The notes beneath the pieces were generated by a model. That model saw only the letters and a program-made list of their open reading frames with translations. It made no database searches and was not told the origin of the DNA. Source: Ruminococcus sp. UBA3286 (lineage in GTDB: Bacteria > Bacillota > Clostridia > Oscillospirales > Ruminococcaceae). Taken from it: DNA of 7,801 bases. The stretch is from NCBI GenBank assembly GCA_002362135.1, contig DETO01000107.1, forward strand, positions 1-7,801. The letters run 5' to 3'. Below, piece by piece: positions 1 to 5,399 of the stretch. Both the position numbers and the translations under genes were made by a program. Position 1 is the stretch's first letter. Each line of letters starts with the position of its first letter.

Positions 1-47
1 TATCCTATGAACACAGGCTCTTAGATAGGTCTGATGAATGCATTCCG

Positions 48-80
48 AAAAGCCGTACAGTTTTAGCTGTACGGTTTTTT
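48..80 (+). terminator. Intrinsic terminator of an off-window upstream unit
   Basis: An 8-bp perfect stem pairs CCGTACAG (53-60) with CTGTACGG (67-74) around the 6-nt loop TTTTAG. A run of six T follows (75-80), and A residues before the stem can pair with those T residues, so it may also work on the opposite strand. It most likely ends a + strand transcript whose gene lies left of the window. It insulates the PRC-barrel gene that follows. Confidence 0.88.
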
Positions 81-88
81 GCGAATAG

Positions 89-117
89 CTGACAAGCGGC
101 ACGGCATACATTATAAA
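89..117 (+). promoter_or_regulatory. Sigma-A promoter of the PRC-barrel gene
   Basis: The -35 box CTGACA (89-94) matches TTGACA at five of six positions. The -10 box TATAAA (112-117) matches at five of six, and the spacer is exactly 17 nt. Transcription would begin near 124, giving a leader of about 24 nt before the chosen start at 148. A second, sporulation-type reading of the same DNA (CATACATT at 105-112) is described in the findings. Confidence 0.7.
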
Positions 118-147
118 TATATTTAATATGGAATGCAGGTGGGTTTT

Positions 148-438
148 ATGATATGCAGCCTTGATGATCTGAAGTCGAAAGAGGTCATAGACGTGAAAAC
201 AGGCGAAAGACTGGGATATATCGACGACGTTCGCATGAATATCGACAACTCCGAAATCATCTCGCTGCTTATTTATGGCGGATACAGATTTTTTGGGCTG
301 TTCGGCAAAGAAAGCGATACGGAGATTCCCTGTAAATCCATAGAAGTTATCGGCGCCGATGTTATTCTGGTCAGCAGTGCGAATTCAACAAAAATAAAGA
401 GAGAATTCTCTAAAAGTTTGTTTGAACGCACAAGATGA
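148..438 (+). CDS. PRC-barrel protein, YlmC/YmxH sporulation family
   Basis: This 96-residue protein is a single PRC-barrel domain of the YlmC/YmxH type, small beta-barrel proteins found mainly in endospore formers and thought to mediate binding; no enzymatic role is known. Visible family features are the opening LKSKEVIDVKTGERLG (residues 8-23), the hydrophobic strand IISLLIYGG near 37-45, and the closing IPCKSIEVIGADVIL (60-74). In the last motif the Trp I expect after IP is Cys62. The tail (76-96) is basic and extends past the barrel. There is no signal peptide or membrane segment, so it is probably cytoplasmic. I chose ATG 148 rather than the in-frame ATG at 133 because the AGGTGG ribosome binding site (137-142) lies between them and the family opening begins just after 148. 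It has its own promoter and no clear terminator before the rpsB promoter. Confidence 0.8.
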   Translation: MICSLDDLKSKEVIDVKTGERLGYIDDVRMNIDNSEIISLLIYGGYRFFGLFGKESDTEIPCKSIEVIGADVILVSSANSTKIKREFSKSLFERTR

Positions 439-444
439 AAATAC

Positions 445-473
445 TTGCGGAAATTTGGAAAATATGGTATAAT
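445..473 (+). promoter_or_regulatory. Extended -10 promoter of rpsB-tsf
   Basis: The -35 box is TTGCGG (445-450). The -10 box is a perfect TATAAT (468-473), preceded by TG at 465-466, so it is an extended -10 element. The spacer is 17 nt. The start point should be near 480, leaving a leader of about 120 nt. It closely resembles the promoter at 3214-3242. Confidence 0.85.
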
Positions 474-485
474 ATTAAGGCAATT

Positions 486-562
486 CGCACGCAGAGTTTT
501 TACGGGTCTGTGCGTTTTATGCTGATTTAGTGTAAAATGTGGCACGTAAGCTAAATTCTGCG
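486..562 (+). promoter_or_regulatory. Structured rpsB mRNA leader, possible autoregulatory element
   Basis: The leader can form a long rod. Segment 490-499 pairs with 553-562 (10 bp, one G-U). After a 3-nt bulge, 500-504 pairs with 545-549. Then 511-513 pairs with 542-544, and 515-519 pairs with 533-537. Segments 500-504/545-549 are fully Watson-Crick. An alternative local hairpin, CGCAC plus AGA (486-490, 493-495) with TCTGTGCG (507-514), is followed by TTTT and uses the same left arm, so the two folds exclude each other. Ribosomal protein genes are often controlled by such leaders, and S2 is an established autogenous regulator in E. coli. That this leader does the same is inference; I do not recognise it as a named RNA family. 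Confidence 0.5.
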
Positions 563-602
563 GAGGATTAAAAACAAATTTTAAATTAGGAGGACTACAA
601 CA

Positions 603-1352
603 ATGGCAGTAGTTTCAATGAAGCAGCTTCTTGAAGCAGGCGTTCACTTCGGACACCAGACAAGACGCTGGAATCCAAAAATGGCACCCTACATCTTTAC
701 AGAGAGAAACGGTATCTATATTATCGATCTCCAGAAAACAGTTAAGAAGCTTGAAGAGGCTTATATGTTCGTTCGCGACATCGCAGCTCAGGGCGGCGAA
801 GTTCTCTTCGTTGGTACAAAGAAGCAGGCTGGCGATTCCGTTAAGGAAGAGGCTACACGCGCAGGCGCTCATTATGTAAACGCAAGATGGCTCGGCGGTA
901 TGCTCACAAACTTCAAGACTATCCAGACAAGAATCAAGAGACTCGAACAGCTCCACACAATGGAAGAGGACGGTACTTTCGATCTTCTCCCCAAGAAAGA
1001 AGTCGTTAAGCTCAACCTTGAGATCGAGAAGCTTGAAAAGTTCCTCGGCGGTATCAAGACAATGAAGAAGATCCCCGCTTGTCTCTTTATCGTTGACCCC
1101 CGCAAGGAAAAGATCGCTGTTGCGGAAGCTAAGAAGCTCAACATTCCGATCGTTGCTATCGTAGATACAAACTGCGATCCTGACGAAGTTGATTACGTGA
1201 TCCCCGGAAACGACGACGCTATCCGCGCTGTTAAGCTTATTGCAGGCACTATCGCTAACGCTGTTATCGAAGGCAGACAGGGCGACGACGCTGCCGAGGC
1301 TGCTGAAGAAACGCCCGCTGCTGAAGTTTCCGAAGAGGCTCAGGCTGAATAA
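603..1352 (+). CDS. rpsB: 30S ribosomal protein S2
   Basis: Small-subunit ribosomal protein S2 binds at the head-body junction of the 30S subunit and is needed for S1 recruitment and initiation in many bacteria. The 249-residue length fits the family. Hallmarks are GVHFGHQTRRWNPKM (13-27), LFVGTKKQA (68-76) and RWLGGMLTNF (95-104). A charged helical stretch, the coiled-coil protrusion, covers about 105-155. The second signature is VDPRKEKIAVAEA (164-176), followed by NCDPD and IPGNDDA (190-206). Residues 226-249 form a low-complexity Ala/Glu tail typical of clostridial S2. The start is fixed by AGGAGG (588-593), 9 nt before the ATG. Strong preference for codons such as CTC, ATC and GTT fits very high expression. 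It is co-transcribed with tsf, 59 nt downstream. Control may act through the folded leader upstream. Confidence 0.98.
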   Translation: MAVVSMKQLLEAGVHFGHQTRRWNPKMAPYIFTERNGIYIIDLQKTVKKLEEAYMFVRDIAAQGGEVLFVGTKKQAGDSVKEEATRAGAHYVNARWLGGMLTNFKTIQTRIKRLEQLHTMEEDGTFDLLPKKEVVKLNLEIEKLEKFLGGIKTMKKIPACLFIVDPRKEKIAVAEAKKLNIPIVAIVDTNCDPDEVDYVIPGNDDAIRAVKLIAGTIANAVIEGRQGDDAAEAAEETPAAEVSEEAQAE

Positions 1353-1365
1353 TTTGATAAATTTA

Positions 1366-1383
1366 CGGGAAAAATATTTTCCG
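1366..1383 (+). other. Small hairpin in the rpsB-tsf intergenic gap
   Basis: CGGGAAA (1366-1372) pairs with TTTTCCG (1377-1383), giving seven base pairs with one G-U and a 4-nt loop. No T-run follows, so it is not a good intrinsic terminator. It sits between the rpsB stop and the tsf ribosome binding site and could mark RNA processing or modulate the S2/EF-Ts ratio; this is inference. Confidence 0.35.
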
Positions 1384-1411
1384 ATATATAATTAAACAGG
1401 AGGAAAAAACA

Positions 1412-2329
1412 ATGGGTAAGATTTCCGTTGCCGAGATCAAGGATCTCATGAAGTCAACCGGCGTTGGCATGATGGACTGCAAAAAGGCTCTCGAAGCAAA
1501 CGACGGCGATATGGACAAGGCTATCGAGTTCCTCAGAGAAAAAGGACTTGCTACGCAGGCTAAGAAGAGCGGCAGAGCCGCTGCCGAGGGTATCGTTACT
1601 GCCGTTGTAAACGGCAATGTGGGCGTACTTCTCGAAGTAAACACAGAAACAGATTTCGCTGCAAATACAGACGATATCAAGAACTTTGTAAATGCGGTTG
1701 CAAATACTATCATCGAAAAGAATCCTGCTGACGTTGAGGCTCTTAAGGCTGAAACTATTTCAGGCGGCACAGCTACAGTAGGCGACGTTCTCACAGAGCT
1801 TGCAGGCATGAAGATCAGAGAGAACATCGTTATCCGCCGTTTCGTAAGAATGGAAGGCGTTCTTGCTTCTTACATCCACAACGGCGGTAGCATCGGCGTT
1901 ATGGTAAAGATGGATACTGCGCTTTCTGCTGATCAGGTTTCCGTTATCGGTAAAGACGTTGCAATGCAGTCCGCTGCTCTTAACGCTCCTTATCTCAAGC
2001 GCGAGGATGTTCCCGCTGAGGTTATCGAGAAGGAAAAAGAGATCATGCTCGCTCAGATGGCTGAAGATCCTAAGATGGCAAACAAGCCCGAGCAGGTTAA
2101 AGTCAAGATCGTTGAGGGTAAGGTTGGCAAGTACTACAGCGAAAACTGTCTCCTTGAGCAGGCATTCGTTAAGGACGACAAGCTTACTGTTAAGGCTTAT
2201 GTTGACGCGGAAGCTAAGAAGCTCGGCGGCGAGATCGTTGTAACAGACGTTATCCGCTATGAGCGCGGCGAGGGCGTTGAAAAGAAAGAAGATAATCTTG
2301 CAGACGAAGTTGCAAAGATGATCAAGTAA
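1412..2329 (+). CDS. tsf: Elongation factor Ts
   Basis: EF-Ts is the cytoplasmic nucleotide exchange factor that releases GDP from EF-Tu. The 305-residue protein has the N-terminal UBA-like domain (about 1-55), with the conserved run STGVGMMDCKKAL (15-27) and LREKGLA (41-47). The core domain carries ETDFAAN (79-85), whose Asp81-Phe82 match the E. coli residues that insert into EF-Tu and disturb the magnesium site. SYIHNGGSIGVMV (153-165) and GKYYSENCLLEQ (239-250) are also diagnostic. The segment at about 200-232 is charged and helical, as in the dimerisation region. The length is somewhat above E. coli EF-Ts (283) and normal for Clostridia. AGGAGG (1398-1403) lies 8 nt before the ATG. Codon use is as biased as in rpsB. 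It is the last gene of the unit, ended by the terminator at 2359-2405. Confidence 0.98.
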   Translation: MGKISVAEIKDLMKSTGVGMMDCKKALEANDGDMDKAIEFLREKGLATQAKKSGRAAAEGIVTAVVNGNVGVLLEVNTETDFAANTDDIKNFVNAVANTIIEKNPADVEALKAETISGGTATVGDVLTELAGMKIRENIVIRRFVRMEGVLASYIHNGGSIGVMVKMDTALSADQVSVIGKDVAMQSAALNAPYLKREDVPAEVIEKEKEIMLAQMAEDPKMANKPEQVKVKIVEGKVGKYYSENCLLEQAFVKDDKLTVKAYVDAEAKKLGGEIVVTDVIRYERGEGVEKKEDNLADEVAKMIK

Positions 2330-2358
2330 TTGTCTTTCTGAATAAGATTTAATAAAGT

Positions 2359-2405
2359 ACAGCCGCGGTTTGCGTATTATATACTCAAAATCGCGGCTGT
2401 TTTTT
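2359..2405 (+). terminator. Strong intrinsic terminator after tsf
   Basis: ACAGCCGCG (2359-2367) pairs perfectly with CGCGGCTGT (2392-2400). The stem extends inward by a G-U pair and three A-T pairs, and six T residues follow (2400-2405). The loop holds a small GTAT/ATAC pairing and a TATACT sequence (2380-2385), a weak candidate -10 box for the next gene with no good -35. The terminator ends 11 nt before the next start codon. Confidence 0.92.
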
Positions 2406-2416
2406 GGTGGTGAAAT

Positions 2417-3124
2417 ATGAACAGGATAAATTGGCGGGGATTTTTGGCGACTGTTATCGCAGGTATCGGAGTTTTTCTGATAATGATAAGCGCGGGCGAC
2501 GTCGGACTTCTTTTGAAAGGCGATAAAATCATTCTTTCGGAATCGAAAATGTCGGATTATCACGAACCTGTACTTGTCGAGGGAGATATATTTTCAATCC
2601 AGCGTATGGCAACAGGATATAATGATAAATTTCCATATAATTTAATAAATGAAAAAATATGTTTGTATATGATCGTTAATATCTCTAAAAGCGATTGGGA
2701 AAATGCCTTGAAAAACGGTGATACGGACGTTTTCTACAGCGGATTCTACATCATCTACGCTGTAAGCGATGAAGAAATGATCAAAAAATGCGACGCTGCG
2801 GCTGATAAAAGCGTGGAGTATATAAAAAAGGTTGAAAAAGGGGATATCAATGCGGAAGTTCCCGATCTCGATCTCAAATTTGAGGGCAGGACTATAGAAC
2901 AGCCGGAAGGCGAGTCTTATGCCAACGCGCGCGATAATTATATAAGCAATTCGAATATGAGCAACAATCAATTTGCCGAGCTGATGATAAGGGACGGAAA
3001 GGTCGGATTTGCCTCCGTTTTCAAGCTTATATGCGGGATCATATTGATTCTTGCGAGCATAATATTGATGGTATTTCCGTACATACAAGCGCATATCCGC
3101 GCAAAAAGAGAAGAATTATGGTGA
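2417..3124 (+). CDS. Unrecognised bitopic membrane protein
   Basis: I do not recognise this 235-residue protein. A hydrophobic segment near the N-terminus (about 9-26) and another near the C-terminus (about 198-221) flank a soluble, charged central domain of some 170 residues. The short N-terminus carries Arg residues (MNRINWR) and the tail after the second segment is basic (HIRAKREELW). Both ends are therefore predicted to be cytoplasmic and the centre extracytoplasmic. No catalytic motif is visible. Cysteines at 82, 125 and 206 do not form an obvious pattern. The ribosome binding site is weak (GGTGG, 2406-2410, 6 nt before the ATG) and lies directly after the tsf terminator's T-run. No convincing promoter is seen, so low-level read-through from rpsB-tsf or a weak start within the terminator are possible sources. 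It is richer in A/T-ending codons than its neighbours, consistent with low expression or later acquisition. Confidence 0.7.
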   Translation: MNRINWRGFLATVIAGIGVFLIMISAGDVGLLLKGDKIILSESKMSDYHEPVLVEGDIFSIQRMATGYNDKFPYNLINEKICLYMIVNISKSDWENALKNGDTDVFYSGFYIIYAVSDEEMIKKCDAAADKSVEYIKKVEKGDINAEVPDLDLKFEGRTIEQPEGESYANARDNYISNSNMSNNQFAELMIRDGKVGFASVFKLICGIILILASIILMVFPYIQAHIRAKREELW

Positions 3125-3146
3125 TTCGCAACATTCTGTAGTATAC

Positions 3147-3199
3147 AATTTTGCGCCTGTTTTTTTGTGTAAAATTCACAAAAGAATGGGCGCAATATT
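3147..3199 (+). terminator. Long hairpin after the orphan membrane gene, possible terminator
   Basis: Positions 3151-3169 pair with 3177-3195 without interruption. That is 19 bp, with G-U pairs at 3158/3188, 3159/3187 and 3162/3184, around a 7-nt loop TAAAATT. Past one T-T mismatch, three more A-T pairs extend the stem to 3147/3199. Only a weak T-rich tail follows (TATTT), so efficient termination is uncertain. It lies 22 nt after the upstream stop codon and 15 nt before the next promoter, a natural terminator position. It could instead be a small palindromic repeat. Confidence 0.55.
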
Positions 3200-3213
3200 T
3201 ATGTATAAAGCAC

Positions 3214-3242
3214 TTGCAGAATTGATAAAAATATGTTATAAT
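3214..3242 (+). promoter_or_regulatory. Extended -10 promoter of the moxR-DUF58-transglutaminase operon
   Basis: The -35 box is TTGCAG (3214-3219), the spacer is 17 nt, and the -10 box is a perfect TATAAT (3237-3242) preceded by TG at 3234-3235. Transcription should begin near 3249, leaving a leader of about 55 nt. Its layout and much of its spacer match the rpsB promoter at 445-473. Confidence 0.85.
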
Positions 3243-3303
3243 GTAATGAGTATATCATGCAGTATTTGGAATGTAAAATTATTTCCTTTATTGAGGTAAA
3301 AAT

Positions 3304-4236
3304 ATGAATGAAAAAATAAAAATTCTCGCCGATTCAATAGGAAGAGTCATCGTCGGTAAAAAGGATACCGTTATCAGGCTTATTGCGGCAATGCTCTGCG
3401 AAGGTCACGTTCTTCTTGAGGACGTTCCGGGCGTCGGCAAAACTCAGCTGATAACCGCTCTTTCGCGGTCTGTCGGCGGAAAGTTCAACCGCATTCAGCT
3501 GACTCCCGACGTTATGCCCTCGGATATAGCAGGTTTTACCATGCTCGATCAGAAAACAGGGGATTTCGTTTATCGCGAGGGCGCGGCAATGTGCAATTTT
3601 CTGCTTGCCGATGAAATAAACCGCGCTTCACCGAAAGTGCAGTCGGCGCTGCTGGAGGCTATGGAAGAACGCCAGATATCTATGGACAGCGAAACTCACA
3701 GCCTGCCGAAGCCTTTTCTTGTAATGGCTACCCAGAATCCCGTGGAAACATACGGAACTTTTCATCTTCCCGAAGCGCAGATGGACAGATTTTTCATGAA
3801 GCTGTCTATGGGCTATCCCGACGCTGAAGAGGAAATGAAAATTCTTGACCGTACGGAGATGCATAATCCTATACTTAATATAGAAGCTCCTGCCGTTTCG
3901 ATAGATGAAATTTTGCAGATGCAGCAGGAAGTCCGCGAAATACGCGTTACAGAGGGCGTTAAGCAGTATATAATCAATATTGTGGCTGCCACGAGAAACG
4001 ACAGAAACGCTGCTCTCGGAATTAGTCCGCGCGGAAGTATTGCGCTGTATAAATCAGCAAAGGCGTTCGCATATATTTACGACAGAGAATATGTAACCCC
4101 AGACGATGTAAAGGCGGCGGCAGTCTCGGTTTTGTCGCACAGAATAATTCTTTCGCCGCAGGGAAAAAGCGGATTCGGAAGCGGTGAGGATTACATAAAA
4201 CACATTCTCGAAACGACCGCTGTTCCCTCCATGTGA
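3304..4236 (+). CDS. MoxR-family AAA+ ATPase
   Basis: This is a cytoplasmic AAA+ ATPase of the MoxR group, chaperone-like proteins that usually act on partners with von Willebrand factor A-like domains. The 310-residue length is typical. The motifs run in order: Walker A in EDVPGVGKTQL (39-49, Lys46), Walker B in LLADEINR (100-107, Asp103-Glu104), sensor 1 in ATQNP (142-146), LPEAQMDRF with the likely arginine finger Arg162 (155-163), and sensor 2 in ISPRGS (240-245, Arg243). The C-terminal lid ends with YVTPDDVKAAAVSVLSHR. All catalytic residues are intact. GAGGT (3293-3297) precedes the ATG by about 7 nt. It is the first gene of a three-gene operon, with the DUF58 gene 7 nt downstream. That order matches B. 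subtilis yeaC-yeaD-yebA, so YeaC is the likely counterpart. The specific client is not shown by the sequence and is inferred to be the neighbouring DUF58 protein. Confidence 0.95.
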   Translation: MNEKIKILADSIGRVIVGKKDTVIRLIAAMLCEGHVLLEDVPGVGKTQLITALSRSVGGKFNRIQLTPDVMPSDIAGFTMLDQKTGDFVYREGAAMCNFLLADEINRASPKVQSALLEAMEERQISMDSETHSLPKPFLVMATQNPVETYGTFHLPEAQMDRFFMKLSMGYPDAEEEMKILDRTEMHNPILNIEAPAVSIDEILQMQQEVREIRVTEGVKQYIINIVAATRNDRNAALGISPRGSIALYKSAKAFAYIYDREYVTPDDVKAAAVSVLSHRIILSPQGKSGFGSGEDYIKHILETTAVPSM

Positions 4237-4243
4237 AAGCAAT

Positions 4244-5395
4244 ATGAAAAAAATAATTTCATTATTGGGCGTAGCTGCCATATTATTTGTTTTTACTTTT
4301 TACATAGACGGCGAAATAGGCATGATCCTGACCGCATTCATTGCCTTTGCGGCGGTAATATCGGTTTTATTCGCATTTTTTGGGCGAAAAAGAATCGCCG
4401 TATCGTTTGACTGCGACGGCTATGTGAAAAAAGGCGGAACTCTTACCGTCAATGTTACGGTTGAAAAGCAAGGCGGATTTCCGCTCGGCATAGTCAGCAT
4501 AAAAACCTCCTCCGACGCAGTTTTCGGCTGCGCAGAGAAAACATTCCGATTGTCTCTTTCAGGAAAAAAACGGAAGGATTTTTCCTATACGATAGACGCC
4601 ATAACAGGCGGAAATGGCGAAATATCGGTCGTTTCCGTGTATTCGTCCGGATTTATGGGATTTATCGGATTCAGGATAACAGGAGAACTTCCCGCTCCCA
4701 AAAGCGTAGGAGTTATACCCGAGATACCGAAAATAAGATCGTCGTCGATGCTTTTCAGAAATATTGCCGATTCGGTCATCACCAGCGACGACGAATCTTC
4801 GTCAGATTCCGCGATGCTGTATTCGGCAAATACCGCTCCCGGTTACGATCACCGCGAGTATGTTCAGGGCGACCCGCTGAAAAGGGTGAACTGGAAGCTT
4901 TCCGTGAAAAAGGACAAGCTTATGGTTCGGCTTGACGAGGCGGCGGCTTCCGTTCAGCCGGTTGTTATGCTCGATCTTTACCGCGGTCGGAATGCCGACG
5001 CGAATAATGCGGTCATTGCCGAAGAAAAGCTGATATGCGCGGTATTTGGCTTGATCACGCAGCTTATCGAGCAGGGCGTTGCTTCCACATTCGTGTATTA
5101 CGGTGCAGGAGGCGAATTGATGGCGGAAAGCGTTGAAAGTCCCGATCATTCGTCGCAGCTTCTTCTGAAAGTGCTTGCGGAAAAGGTAATTCCTGAACGG
5201 CGGATAAGGCTTCACAGCACTTCTGCCTGCGCTTGTCTGATCGCCTCGACCGATATAAGCGACGAAATAGCGGCAATGGTCGCGCAGCTTGAAGATAAGG
5301 ACAGCGCGCTCATTCTGGGCGTTTCAGCCGACAGCCGCAACGATTCAGGTCTGCCGATGTGGTATCTGGACGACGATAATAATTTCAGGGTATAA
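4244..5395 (+). CDS. DUF58-domain membrane protein
   Basis: This 383-residue protein has two adjacent membrane segments (about 4-20 and 25-46). A beta-rich stretch follows (about 50-150), then the DUF58 signature YDHREYVQGDPLKRVNWK (201-218) continuing to LMVRLDE (226-232). The signature resembles the family's usual Y-x-x-GD-x-x-R-x-x-W-K pattern. After it comes a vWA-like fold starting at VVMLDLY (240-246). The expected DxSxS metal site reads D-L-Y-R-G here, so a functional metal site is doubtful. DUF58 proteins are usually encoded beside MoxR ATPases and are their presumed clients. The main domain should lie in the cytoplasm, although topology depends on the two-segment hairpin. The gene starts 7 nt after moxR without a recognisable ribosome binding site, which suggests translational coupling. 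It corresponds in position to B. subtilis yeaD. Confidence 0.92.
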   Translation: MKKIISLLGVAAILFVFTFYIDGEIGMILTAFIAFAAVISVLFAFFGRKRIAVSFDCDGYVKKGGTLTVNVTVEKQGGFPLGIVSIKTSSDAVFGCAEKTFRLSLSGKKRKDFSYTIDAITGGNGEISVVSVYSSGFMGFIGFRITGELPAPKSVGVIPEIPKIRSSSMLFRNIADSVITSDDESSSDSAMLYSANTAPGYDHREYVQGDPLKRVNWKLSVKKDKLMVRLDEAAASVQPVVMLDLYRGRNADANNAVIAEEKLICAVFGLITQLIEQGVASTFVYYGAGGELMAESVESPDHSSQLLLKVLAEKVIPERRIRLHSTSACACLIASTDISDEIAAMVAQLEDKDSALILGVSADSRNDSGLPMWYLDDDNNFRV

Positions 5396-5399
5396 GAAT

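Noticed and set aside
1..24. Possible 3' end of an upstream gene, reading YPMNTGS then TAG
   Set aside because: Only seven codons are visible, another frame (3-92) stays open through the terminator, and no family can be recognised. The edge could equally be the end of an RNA gene.
50..77. Resemblance of AGCCGTAC...GTACGGTT to group II intron domain V
   Set aside because: The internal AGC-bulge-GAAA arrangement is missing, the stem is too short, and the T-run makes an intrinsic terminator the simpler reading.
133..147. Earlier in-frame ATG for the PRC-barrel gene
   Set aside because: The ribosome binding site AGGTGG lies after it, at 137-142, and the five extra residues are not part of the family opening.
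567..584. Tiny leader peptide after the upstream GGAGG (ATT start, TAA stop)
   Set aside because: The start codon is rare and directly adjacent to the ribosome site, with no spacing, so translation is unlikely.
1760..2563. 267-codon open frame on the minus strand across tsf
   Set aside because: It is antisense to a highly conserved gene, crosses the tsf terminator, has no ribosome binding site logic and resembles no family.
5289..5399. N-terminal extension of the transglutaminase gene by 37 codons
   Set aside because: It overlaps the DUF58 gene in another frame, and its residues look like out-of-frame translation. The ATG at 5400 has correct operon spacing.
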